DNA from: Erythrobacter sp. CCH5-A1
Lineage (GTDB): Bacteria > Pseudomonadota > Alphaproteobacteria > Sphingomonadales > Sphingomonadaceae
Length of the DNA: 7,740 nucleotides
Assembly (NCBI RefSeq): GCF_001557115.1
Contig: NZ_LSKQ01000128.1
Coordinates: 1 to 7,740, forward strand
Direction: 5' to 3'
Shown here: one piece after another, positions 1 through 6,104 of the stretch
Layout of the letters: every line of letters starts with the position of its first letter
Position numbering within the stretch: position 1 is the stretch's first letter
Notes under the pieces: generated by a model
What the model was told of the DNA's origin: nothing
The model's database searches: none
The model's input: only the letters and a program-made list of their open reading frames with translations
Position numbers and translations under genes: made by a program

Positions 1-24
1 AAACACAGTGTAGGGCGAGCCACC

Positions 25-150
25 TCAAACACCGAGGCGGACATACGGTCTTACCCTGCGTGTGAAGGGTAGGTAATTAGCAGCCGCCGGGGCGACGCTC
101 GGCATCTTGATTCCTCTTTCGGCTAGGCGCTGTTCAATCGAGCCTGTCAC
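25..150 (-). pseudogene. RidA/YjgF-family protein, N-terminal fragment (interrupted or frameshifted)
   Basis: A 41-codon frame opens at GTG (150-148) behind a strong ribosome site, GGAGG, six bases upstream. The first ~28 residues read like the start of the longer alphaproteobacterial RidA/YjgF/UK114 proteins (about 150 residues): SIEQRLAERGIKMP, then APAAANYLPFTR, the usual lead-in to the first beta strand. The family's expected continuation, roughly R-x-G-x-x-x-x-V-S-G-Q, is absent. The frame instead gives RVRPYVRLGV and stops with TGA at 27-25. RidA enzymes hydrolyse reactive enamine/imine intermediates from amino-acid metabolism. The gene lies 72 bases after the receptor stop on the same strand, so it was probably the next gene of that operon. 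The break is near 50-65. A +1 shift there would read QGKTV, which is family-like, but resemblance is lost again within a few codons. Either two small indels or a junction with unrelated DNA would explain this. The family call rests on about 28 residues. Confidence 0.6.
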
Positions 151-222
151 CGTGTTCCTCCAAGTGAGCGGGGCTGCCCGATGCTCGAATGCAAGCGTCG
201 GCATCACGATTGCGACATTGGC

Positions 223-2736
223 TCAGAAATTGACGTTCGCGCGCACGTACCAGAAGCCGCCACTGAACCCGAAAGGAGAGAACTGCGGATAGATTATTCC
301 GTTGTTCCGCTGTCCGATGCGTTGATCACGATCCGGATAAGCATCGAGCAGGTTGTTGGCGCCGATCGCAAGATTGATACGATCATTTACGTCGTACCCG
401 ATCTCGAGGTCTATGAGCACTTCGGCGCCGAAGGTTTGATCGAACGCGTTGGGGGTTGGAACGGCGTTCGGAACGGCGTCGGTCCAATTGCCAAAATAGC
501 TCGCACGCAGCAATCCGGAGAATGCGCCTGTTTCAAGCGTGCTGGTAATGCTGCCGCGCCAGTTCGGATTGAAACTGTTGATCTCGATCCTGCGTTCGCG
601 ATCAACCGCTCTTGCGTCTCGAACATTGGTCACTTCGTTCTGGGTGTAGTTGAGCGAAGCGTTGATCCCCAGGCGGGTACCAACTCCCAGTCGCCAGTCT
701 TTGGAGAAGACAAAGTCGACACCCTCAGTGCGGGAATCGAAGAAGTTGCCGAAGAACCTGACGGTCTGTACATCGCCGGGATCGATGCCCTGTGCTGCCA
801 TGGCCAGACGATCGGCTGCGGTGATCGGGATGCGCGAGGTTAGCGCGATGCGGTCATCGACCTTGATGTTGAAATAGTCGGCCGTAAAAACCCATCCGCC
901 CGGGATATCGAATACCAGGCCTGCCGCGATATTCTTCGACTTCTCTCGATCTAGGGGTTGTGCGCCGTAGAATTGTGCGACCGGATCATTCGGCGGACGA
1001 GTGGTGGTCAAGAGGAGTCCGCCGGTCACGAGATCGATATTGGTGGCAACATCCGAAATATTCGATTGCCCCGGGGTTGGTGCCCTGAAACCAGTGCTGT
1101 AGGACGCACGGACAGCCATCCAGTCGGTGAGATCGTAGCGCCCTGACACCTTCCAGTTAAAGGTGCTGCCGAAATCCGAGAAATCCTCGAACCGCCCGGC
1201 GATGCCCAAATTGAGCCTGTCGGTCAGGTCGCCTTCCACGTCGAGATACGCCGCCAAATTTGATCGCGACCACGTGCCAGCTGAGGACGGCGCATACCCT
1301 GGGAAGCCTGACGAGCCCACCGCCAGACCGACCGGTAGGTTGCCATTGTCGGGATCGAGCACACGGGCAAAAGGACCAGCCTGCCAAGAAGCCACTTCGC
1401 CGGCGGTGATCTCAAACGCCTCGCGCCGATACTCAGCACCGAAGGCCACGTTTAGCGGGTCTGCCAGACCGATTTCGAATGGATAGACGAAATCGGCATG
1501 GAACTGCGTCTCGCGCTGAGTCACCTTTCCGGCATTGAAGCTGGTCGGCGACAGCGGACCGAGGGACGGGTTCACAGTGTTCGAAAGCTCATAACGGACC
1601 CGGTTCTGAGCGACGATCGCGGCCAGGTCATATCGCAGATCGCCGAAGTCGCCGCGCAACCCTCCCGCAATACTAAGATCTTCGATGTCAGTCCCGAAGA
1701 TTGGCGTGAAGCCACCTGGAAATTGCGAGGTGAAACTGAACCGCGCTCCGCCCGGCGTGGTGGTCAATGGAACACTGCGAAAGATGTCTGTCCGTGTCAC
1801 CGGATTACGGTAGAAGAACTCGGTATTGCCGGCGCTCCACGCATAGTTGCCGAACAGATAGACCGTGGCATTATCAGAGGCGGGCACCTCGGCATTCAGC
1901 AGGAAACGTGCAGCTTCAGTGTTCACGTTGCCCCAACGTTGGGCGGGTACCGGCACGGCAGTATTGCCGGCATTGATCAGAGCCTGCGCATCCGGACGCT
2001 GGGCGCCGCGAGATGTCGGCTTTGACCGGGCATATTCGCCACTCAGGTTGATGAACCCGTCAGCAACGGGAAAACCAGCATTGGCCGCGAGCGTCACATC
2101 CTCGCCGTCGCCCTCATAAAACTGGCCATATCGCGCTGTCATCGATAGCCCGTCGGAGTTGTCCTTGAGCTGGAAGTTGATCACGCCCGCAATAGCATCC
2201 GAACCATATTGCGCTGCCGCGCCGTCACGCAGAACTTCGATGCTCTTGATCGCGATCGTGGGAATGCTCGAAAGGTCGGATCCTTGCGCACCTGCCGCGA
2301 GCGGCTGATTGGTGATCTGCACCAGTGCCGAACGATGGCGGCGCTTGTTGTTGAGCAGGACCAGCGTCTGGTCTGGCGGCAGACCGCGCAGGCTGAATGG
2401 ACGGACAAAGGCAGATCCATCCTGCGCCACGAATTGCTGGACGTTGAGCGACGGCACTGCGACACGCAGGGCATCATTCAAGTTTGATGCTCCCTGCCGG
2501 TTGAGGACATCAGCAGAAATGATGTCGACCGGACGCGCGGACTCAAGATAGGTCACCCCTTCCCTTCGGGTACCGGTGACAATGATCGTCTGCTCGGCCT
2601 TTTTTGCTTGCTCGTCGTCGAGGTCGGACTGATCCTGCGCCAGCGCCGCTGCCGGAGCCGTCACGGCCGTCAAAAGAGCTAGAAGTGAAACCGCGTCAGA
2701 CACTCTCGCACGCACTTCGAGACCAGATTCCAACAT
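223..2736 (-). CDS. TonB-dependent outer-membrane receptor (837 aa)
   Basis: A TonB-gated outer-membrane transporter that would carry a scarce, bulky substrate into the periplasm using energy from TonB-ExbBD. From the chosen start, residues 1-33 form a signal peptide with hydrophobic core VSLLALLTAV and a cleavage site after AALA. A TonB box, TIIVTG, lies at 50-55. The plug (about 60-190) contains RGLPPDQTLVLLNNKRRH and IEVLRDGAAAQYGSDAIAG, which are hallmark plug motifs. The rest (about 200-837) is a 22-strand-type barrel, with NLLDAYPD near the end and a C-terminal Phe (ANVNF) as in Bam-assembled proteins. The length is normal and the frame is intact. The ATG at 2736 is preferred over the in-frame ATG at 2934 because AAAGGA lies about 8 bases upstream and the signal peptide follows at once; the extra 66 residues would be non-secretory. 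The substrate cannot be read from sequence. A downstream RidA-like start hints at a nitrogen-containing compound, which is inference only. Confidence 0.95.
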   Translation of the reverse strand: MLESGLEVRARVSDAVSLLALLTAVTAPAAALAQDQSDLDDEQAKKAEQTIIVTGTRREGVTYLESARPVDIISADVLNRQGASNLNDALRVAVPSLNVQQFVAQDGSAFVRPFSLRGLPPDQTLVLLNNKRRHRSALVQITNQPLAAGAQGSDLSSIPTIAIKSIEVLRDGAAAQYGSDAIAGVINFQLKDNSDGLSMTARYGQFYEGDGEDVTLAANAGFPVADGFINLSGEYARSKPTSRGAQRPDAQALINAGNTAVPVPAQRWGNVNTEAARFLLNAEVPASDNATVYLFGNYAWSAGNTEFFYRNPVTRTDIFRSVPLTTTPGGARFSFTSQFPGGFTPIFGTDIEDLSIAGGLRGDFGDLRYDLAAIVAQNRVRYELSNTVNPSLGPLSPTSFNAGKVTQRETQFHADFVYPFEIGLADPLNVAFGAEYRREAFEITAGEVASWQAGPFARVLDPDNGNLPVGLAVGSSGFPGYAPSSAGTWSRSNLAAYLDVEGDLTDRLNLGIAGRFEDFSDFGSTFNWKVSGRYDLTDWMAVRASYSTGFRAPTPGQSNISDVATNIDLVTGGLLLTTTRPPNDPVAQFYGAQPLDREKSKNIAAGLVFDIPGGWVFTADYFNIKVDDRIALTSRIPITAADRLAMAAQGIDPGDVQTVRFFGNFFDSRTEGVDFVFSKDWRLGVGTRLGINASLNYTQNEVTNVRDARAVDRERRIEINSFNPNWRGSITSTLETGAFSGLLRASYFGNWTDAVPNAVPTPNAFDQTFGAEVLIDLEIGYDVNDRINLAIGANNLLDAYPDRDQRIGQRNNGIIYPQFSPFGFSGGFWYVRANVNF

Positions 2737-2826
2737 GCCCCGTTTCCTTTGATTGTGGTCGCAACACCCCTTGGCAGCACCCGAACATTGCCCAATCTCA
2801 GGTTGTCGAAAACTAAGCCTAACCGC

Positions 2827-2838
2827 AAATACGTATTT
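2827..2838. promoter_or_regulatory. Perfect 12-bp palindrome AAATACGTATTT, candidate operator
   Basis: AAATACGTATTT is self-complementary over all 12 bases and lies in the most AT-rich part of the gap, about 90 bases upstream of the receptor ATG. The minus-strand hexamer TTGCAT begins about 10 bases before it, so a protein bound here would overlap a promoter. A short palindrome in AT-rich DNA can arise by chance, and I cannot name a regulator. Confidence 0.3.
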
Positions 2839-2950
2839 TGTGAGATAGCATGCAAAAATGGTATACTTGATTTTGGGAGACGCCGACTGGGGCTGTCTGT
2901 CGATGGGCGTGCTAATTCGCGGCGCATTGATCACGGAATTTGACGCTCAG

Positions 2951-2979
2951 CCCGTTAAAGCTGCCTGGCGGCTTTCGGG
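2951..2979 (-). terminator. Stem-loop between the ankyrin/TonB-like gene and the receptor
   Basis: The arms are CCCG (2951-2954) with AAAGC (2957-2961), and GCTTT (2971-2975) with CGGG (2976-2979). They pair with a two-base bulge, and further pairing is possible in the nine-base loop. It sits about 110 bases beyond the stop of the upstream minus-strand gene. There is no T-tract on the 3' side, so it is not a classic intrinsic terminator. It may mark an mRNA 3' end, stabilise a processed transcript, or be fortuitous. Confidence 0.3.
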
Positions 2980-2991
2980 ATCACGCAGGGG

Positions 2992-3008
2992 CCCGGCTCA
3001 TGACCGGG
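2992..3008 (-). terminator. GC hairpin CCCGG-7-CCGGG downstream of the ankyrin/TonB-like gene
   Basis: A five-base GC-only stem closes the loop CTCATGA, whose core TCATGA is itself palindromic. It lies 80 bases past the TAG of the upstream gene and just before the second stem-loop in transcription order. No T-tract follows on the minus strand. A role in mRNA end formation is possible but weakly supported. Confidence 0.3.
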
Positions 3009-3087
3009 TCTGGGTGGAAACCCGAACGGCGGCAATGGTGAAGGACAATTCGGTCAGTGCGATGATTTGCGTCGGTGCGAAGAGATT

Positions 3088-4263
3088 CTAGGGAGCTCTT
3101 ACTTCCAGACGCAGTTCTCCAACCCCGGCCTCTGGGTTTCCATAAACCCCGCGAGCTGGCTCCCAGCGTGTAACATCGAGCACGGCGGCACAAATTTCCT
3201 CGTCAAAGGCAGAGACGCCTGATCCGGCTTCCAAATTGCAACCTTGGGGATTTCCAGCAGCATCAATGGCAACCTTCGCCCTGATTGAAATTGCGCGCGG
3301 CAATTTCTCTGGGTGGCGCCGTCGTTTGGGTTCGAGGATGCGGCTAAGTTCACTAGCGGCATCTGGCACAAGCACAGGCGGATCAAGCAAAGCGGGAAAC
3401 AATGCCGTTCTGAGGTGAGGCCGAAACCGATCGATCATTTCTCGCCATTCCATCCTGCGTGCAAGCTGAATGGGAGAGGTCGTGTTCAACTCGCCCTGGC
3501 ATGACGATCCTGCTGGATCGGCGCCGTATTTGAGAAGGACGGCAGCATGCTCAGGTCGCCGATAAACAACTGCCCACGCGAGCGGCGTGAAGCCAAATGG
3601 GTCGGCTAGGTTTATCGGAGTTGAGTCCGCCTTCGCCAGTCGTTCGATACTATCCGTAGTCCCTCGTCGTGCTGCCTCGCTTAGGTCGAGGGGGGACTCG
3701 GTTTCTGCAAGATCCCGATATCCAAATTCATCGGGGTAAGGCGTGGGATCCAAACTTGGCAACGACGATCCATCCGCAGCCCGGCAGATATCGCTCCAAG
3801 GATAAACTTTGCTTCTCGATATCATGCGGTTGTAAGTCGTTGCAAATGTAGAATAGTTCTGCATGAAGAGCCGTTCGGCGCGCGCTGCATCAGGTGGAGC
3901 AACATCAGAAGCACCGGACATCCCGCGAAAAAAACCTGGAGCGGTTTGCCTCATGAGGTTTAGTCGACATTCGACGCCGTATACAGCTGGATAATTGGCA
4001 GGAGCTGTGCGTGAATAGGCGAAGAGCCGGAAATCGCCCTTGTTGATTGCCAATGTAGCTTCCACCACAGGATCGGCATTTCCGTTTCCTGCTCTGCGGA
4101 ACAATTCGCGGTCGAGTTTTATCTGTTCGCCCGCCGCCACGTCGGACCCATTTAGTGGGGCGCATTCGTCTGAGCTAGTCGAATTGGCTGTGGGGTCAGA
4201 CGCATCTTGTCCCATATTGCATGATGCCGCCGCTAGCAGACCGAGGACTGAAATTCGACGCAT
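3088..4263 (-). CDS. Predicted lipoprotein with ankyrin-like repeats and TonB C-terminal-like domain (391 aa)
   Basis: The chosen start is the ATG at 4263, with GGAAGG nine bases upstream. It begins MRRISVLGLLAAASC, a short lipoprotein signal peptide with the lipid-accepting Cys at residue 15. The in-frame ATG six codons earlier has its only G-rich stretch directly abutting it. Residues about 20-180 match no family I know and contain several Cys. Residues about 190-250 look like one to two ankyrin repeats: SPLDLSEAARRG, then FGFTPLAWAVVYRRPEHAAVLLKYGADP (quoted here in pieces) with the characteristic TPLxxA and LLxxGAD signatures. Residues about 322-391 resemble the TonB C-terminal domain: VAIDAAGNPQGCNL, then SGVSAFDEEIC and RWEPA, with the Cys pair (342 and 358) common in sphingomonad versions. 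There is no transmembrane helix or proline-rich spacer, so it cannot be a classic energy-transducing TonB. A periplasm-facing partner-binding role is likelier. It is codirectional with the receptor but 350 bp away, so co-transcription is uncertain. Confidence 0.8.
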   Translation of the reverse strand: MRRISVLGLLAAASCNMGQDASDPTANSTSSDECAPLNGSDVAAGEQIKLDRELFRRAGNGNADPVVEATLAINKGDFRLFAYSRTAPANYPAVYGVECRLNLMRQTAPGFFRGMSGASDVAPPDAARAERLFMQNYSTFATTYNRMISRSKVYPWSDICRAADGSSLPSLDPTPYPDEFGYRDLAETESPLDLSEAARRGTTDSIERLAKADSTPINLADPFGFTPLAWAVVYRRPEHAAVLLKYGADPAGSSCQGELNTTSPIQLARRMEWREMIDRFRPHLRTALFPALLDPPVLVPDAASELSRILEPKRRRHPEKLPRAISIRAKVAIDAAGNPQGCNLEAGSGVSAFDEEICAAVLDVTRWEPARGVYGNPEAGVGELRLEVRAP

Positions 4264-4621
4264 TTGACCTTGCCTTCCCATCCCCAGCTATCGGGCAATT
4301 CTGAAGCTCAATGGTGAACATTTCTTTTTGTTAGAAACGATAGCTTTCCATGGCCGACTTCCGCTCTCGGTTGTGACGAAGAATTCTGGCAATGACCGCT
4401 TCGGGGTCGATAGCTGAAGGGCAGATTTTTTTCAGAGAAGGCAACTTCCTGCCATTCGGCTTATGGTAACGGAACCTGACGGGCAGCTTTAACAGGATTC
4501 TCGCCAGCAGCTGCCATTCTGAAACCGACCCCATCTCGGACAAAAGGTTGAGCGAAGCCCTTATATCGGCGTCTGTCTCGGAGCCTTGGGAAATTTACCT
4601 TTTTGTTGCAGTGTCGGTCGG
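4264..4621. other. Gap between divergent genes; no confident gene
   Basis: The gap lies between the divergent lipoprotein genes at 3088-4263 and 4622-5239, so it should hold promoters for both, but I find no clear -35/-10 pair for either. A minus-strand open frame of up to about 90 codons ends with TAA at 4331. It includes the peptide EWQLLARILLKLPVRFRY and later ICPSAIDPEAVIARILRHN. Its only start options are TTG (4543) or an internal ATG, with no good ribosome site, and I do not recognise it. It may be the remnant of a gene. Three copies of an 8-mer occur here and are listed separately. Confidence 0.5.
4286..4415. repeat. Three copies of the 8-mer CGATAGCT within 130 bp
   Basis: AGCTATCG occurs at 4286-4293 and its reverse complement CGATAGCT at 4338-4345 and 4408-4415. 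The first two form an inverted pair separated by 44 bases; the last two are direct repeats. They stand immediately upstream of the ankyrin/TonB-like gene. Similarity does not extend beyond eight bases. The clustering in a promoter region suggests binding sites for a regulator, but function is not demonstrated. Confidence 0.4.
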
Positions 4622-5239
4622 GTGATTCGAACAAGACTCCGCATTTCCCTAGTCGCTGCCAGTGCGGCCTTCGACGTTGTAAGGGCGCCAAACCAGTTCC
4701 TAATTTGTGGCTGCCTTTCGTTAATGGCGGTTGCTTGCAATGCTCTAACTCCAGAAGAGCAGCGTAGAGCCGATCTATCGGAACGCGTAGCAAAAGAAAT
4801 GCGCGAGTGGGCGGAGGTGCAAGAGATTTGGCGCCAAAAAGAACGCGAAGATCAGGGGTGTGACGGAGAAATACTGAGTGGTAGCAAGCTTCGCGAAGTC
4901 ACTGTTGGAAAAACTCATCTTGTGATGCGTTGGGGCATTCGTCCTGACCCAAAAAGGGATGCGGTGGAAGCTCGAACCTACTATACGGATGGTCGTTTGA
5001 ATGACACGCTCATATCTGATTTATTGGCACCTAACTACAGTATAGAGGGAGAGTTGATGTGTCATAAAGCCGTTTATTTTGACGAAGAGCAGGTCCAATC
5101 TTGCTTCAGGCTTATCCAATCACCAGACGGAAAAATCTTCGAAGAGCGATTTGTGGCACCGGGGATCGCGCCTGAGTTGGCAACGAACCAGAAGCTCACT
5201 TGCCTCCAACTCGACATTACTGATTTGGAAGATGGCTGA
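4622..5239 (+). CDS. Unrecognised probable lipoprotein with four cysteines (about 205 aa, start uncertain)
   Basis: This is the only plus-strand gene in the window. I do not recognise the family. A hydrophobic stretch, FLICGCLSLMAVAC, ends in a lipobox-like Cys at residue 39 from the GTG used here (4622), followed by a charged, probably helical segment (ALTPEEQRRADLSERVAKEM). The remainder looks like a small alpha/beta domain with four Cys (residues 80, 147, 161, 194) that could form two disulfides after export. The start is unsettled: TTG 4586 and GTG 4622 lack a good ribosome site and leave a long tail before the hydrophobic core, while ATG 4724 would remove the signal. A sequencing error or decay in the first codons is possible. 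GC is low by hand count (25 of 60 bases in both 4981-5040 and 5041-5100), unlike the receptor gene (34 of 60 in 541-600). It faces the integrase gene convergently, which fits recent cargo in a mobile region. Confidence 0.6.
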   Translation: MIRTRLRISLVAASAAFDVVRAPNQFLICGCLSLMAVACNALTPEEQRRADLSERVAKEMREWAEVQEIWRQKEREDQGCDGEILSGSKLREVTVGKTHLVMRWGIRPDPKRDAVEARTYYTDGRLNDTLISDLLAPNYSIEGELMCHKAVYFDEEQVQSCFRLIQSPDGKIFEERFVAPGIAPELATNQKLTCLQLDITDLEDG

Positions 5240-5264
5240 CCGGCGATTGAGATGAAAATGACGA

Positions 5265-5291
5265 CGGCAGCAATCCACCCAATTGTTGCCG
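5265..5291 (+). terminator. 10-bp stem-loop after the plus-strand lipoprotein gene
   Basis: CGGCAGCAAT (5265-5274) pairs with ATTGTTGCCG (5282-5291) over ten positions with one G-U pair in plus-strand RNA, closing a seven-base loop. It begins 25 bases past the TGA of the lipoprotein gene. The 3' side reads GTTCGGTGAT, with no U-run, so termination may be inefficient or the stem may protect the mRNA end. The pairing favours the plus strand, since the same site gives a C-A mismatch in minus-strand RNA. Confidence 0.45.
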
Positions 5292-5315
5292 GTTCGGTGA
5301 TCATCCGAAATCGAC

Positions 5316-5348
5316 AAAAGCGGCCATCGGAGCTCATCCGACGGCCGC
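5316..5348 (-). terminator. Intrinsic terminator of the integrase gene
   Basis: In minus-strand RNA, GCGGCC (from 5348), one unpaired base, TCGGA and a five-base loop are followed by TCCGA, one unpaired base and GGCCGC, then TTTT (5319-5316). The stem therefore has 11 pairs with one internal mismatch and is followed directly by a T-run. It lies 8 bases beyond the integrase stop codon. On the plus strand no T-run follows, so it acts one way. This is the clearest terminator in the window. Confidence 0.85.
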
Positions 5349-5356
5349 AAATGTTG

Positions 5357-5989
5357 TCAGATCTCGATGCGCTCCGCGAGGACCAGGGCGTCCTCCACGT
5401 CCACCCCGAGATACCGAACCGTGTTTTCGATCTTGGAGTGGCCGAGCAATATCTGAACTGCACGTAGATTTCCCGTTGTCCGGTAGATCATGGCCGCCTT
5501 GGTGCGCCGCATGGAGTGGGTACCGTAGTCTTCTCGCCGCAACCCGACCGCGGTGACCCACTCATCGACGAGGCGAGCATACTGCCGCGTGCTCATGGGT
5601 TGGCCGGAATGGATCCGGCTTGGGAACACGAAGTCATCGATGGTGCCGCCACGCCGCAGCAGCCATGTTGCCAGGCTCGTGCGGGCGTCCGCGGTGATTT
5701 CAAATTGCACGGGTCGTCCAGTCTTCCTCTGGATAATCATTGCGCGGTCCCGGACTTCAGATCCTGCCACGAGGTCACCGATCTTAAGCTTCACCAAATC
5801 GCAGCCCCGCAGCTTGCTGTCGATCGCCAGGTCGAACAGGGCGCGGTCTCGGAGCCGCTCCTCCCGATCAAGGAAGAAGCGGATCGCCCAAATCTGCTTC
5901 TGAGTAAGTGGCCGCTTGGTGCCTACAGTTCTACCGGCATTCCATGAAACCCGGTTTTGCATCGCCGGGTCGAGGTGAGAGTAGGTCAT
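5357..5989 (-). CDS. Short tyrosine recombinase / integrase (210 aa)
   Basis: A site-specific recombinase of the phage-integrase family that breaks and rejoins DNA through a phosphotyrosine intermediate. All active-site residues are visible: Arg61 (SKLRGCDL), Lys89 (QRKTGRP), His158 and Arg161 (GTHSMRR), His184 (LLGHSK) and the nucleophile Tyr193 (TVRYLG). The fold starts after only ~35 residues, so the usual N-terminal arm and SAM-like core-binding domain are missing or very short; most relatives have 300-400 residues. Similar 200-210-residue integrases with the RGCDL...VQFEI...GTHSMRRTKA pattern are widespread in Proteobacteria, often on plasmids and islands, so the length is probably natural. 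The ATG at 5989 is chosen because GGAG lies seven bases upstream; a TTG at 6037 lacks this. It follows higBA on the same strand after 115 bases and ends at a strong terminator. Its attachment site cannot be identified here. Confidence 0.92.
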   Translation of the reverse strand: MTYSHLDPAMQNRVSWNAGRTVGTKRPLTQKQIWAIRFFLDREERLRDRALFDLAIDSKLRGCDLVKLKIGDLVAGSEVRDRAMIIQRKTGRPVQFEITADARTSLATWLLRRGGTIDDFVFPSRIHSGQPMSTRQYARLVDEWVTAVGLRREDYGTHSMRRTKAAMIYRTTGNLRAVQILLGHSKIENTVRYLGVDVEDALVLAERIEI

Positions 5990-6001
5990 CGTCTTTCTCC
6001 A

Positions 6002-6017
6002 TGGCCTTGATTGGCCA
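6002..6017 (-). promoter_or_regulatory. Small hairpin abutting the integrase ribosome site
   Basis: TGGCC (6002-6006) and GGCCA (6013-6017) are inverted around a six-base loop. The stem ends one base before the GGAG ribosome site of the integrase (6000-5997), so it could modulate translation initiation. A five-base stem is weak and may be chance. Confidence 0.25.
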
Positions 6018-6051
6018 AGAAGAAAAACGGGATCCAAACGAATAAATACCC

Positions 6052-6095
6052 TTAAGCGCGCCGAAGGAGTGGGGACATGTTCTCATTAGCGCGCC
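6052..6095. repeat. Direct repeat AGCGCGCC, 33 bp apart, between higA and the integrase
   Basis: AGCGCGCC occurs at 6055-6062 and 6088-6095, and the 11 bases ending at each copy agree at 9 positions (TTAAGCGCGCC versus ATTAGCGCGCC). The 33-bp period is close to three helical turns, as for paired protein sites. The position between the toxin-antitoxin operon and the integrase would suit arm-type recombinase sites or a regulator, but the GC-rich 8-mer could recur by chance. Confidence 0.3.
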
Positions 6096-6104
6096 TGACG
6101 CAAG

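Larger units (their letters stand above)
2737..3087. other. Intergenic region upstream of the receptor gene (about 350 bp)
   Basis: This gap separates the ankyrin/TonB-like gene from the receptor, both on the minus strand. It holds the receptor's ribosome site, an AT-rich stretch at about 2805-2875 that is the likeliest promoter zone, a perfect 12-bp palindrome, and two stem-loops nearer the upstream gene. On the minus strand TTGCAT occurs next to the palindrome and could be a -35 element, but no convincing -10 sits at the right spacing. A 77-codon plus-strand frame and a 66-codon in-frame extension of the receptor cross the gap; neither has recognisable content. Confidence 0.6.

Noticed and set aside
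52..71. Hairpin TACCCT-8-AGGGTA as a terminator after the receptor
   Set aside because: It lies inside the RidA-like reading frame, has a short stem and long loop, and has no T-run in either direction.
192..211. Approximate direct repeat of 93-112 (both contain CGGCATC and end GATT)
   Set aside because: There are several mismatches and no extension; one copy lies in the RidA-like frame and the other in the short gap after the receptor, consistent with chance.
181..843. 220-codon plus-strand open frame opposite the receptor gene
   Set aside because: It lies entirely antisense to a well-supported receptor gene, has no recognisable motif, and is a by-product of GC-rich codon bias.
2737..2934. 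N-terminal extension of the receptor to an ATG at 2934
   Set aside because: The extra 66 residues would precede and spoil the signal peptide; the internal ATG at 2736 has a good ribosome site.
2858..3091. 77-codon plus-strand frame in the intergenic gap
   Set aside because: There is no family resemblance and no clear ribosome site, and it overlaps stem-loops and probable regulatory sequence.
4331..4543. 70-codon minus-strand frame in the central gap
   Set aside because: It needs a TTG start without a ribosome site and is unrecognised. It is kept only as a note in the gap entry because its composition is protein-like and it may be a gene remnant.
4461..4793. 110-codon minus-strand frame overlapping the plus-strand lipoprotein start
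   Set aside because: It is low in recognisable content and overlaps both the gap and the opposite-strand gene; it is most likely a shadow.
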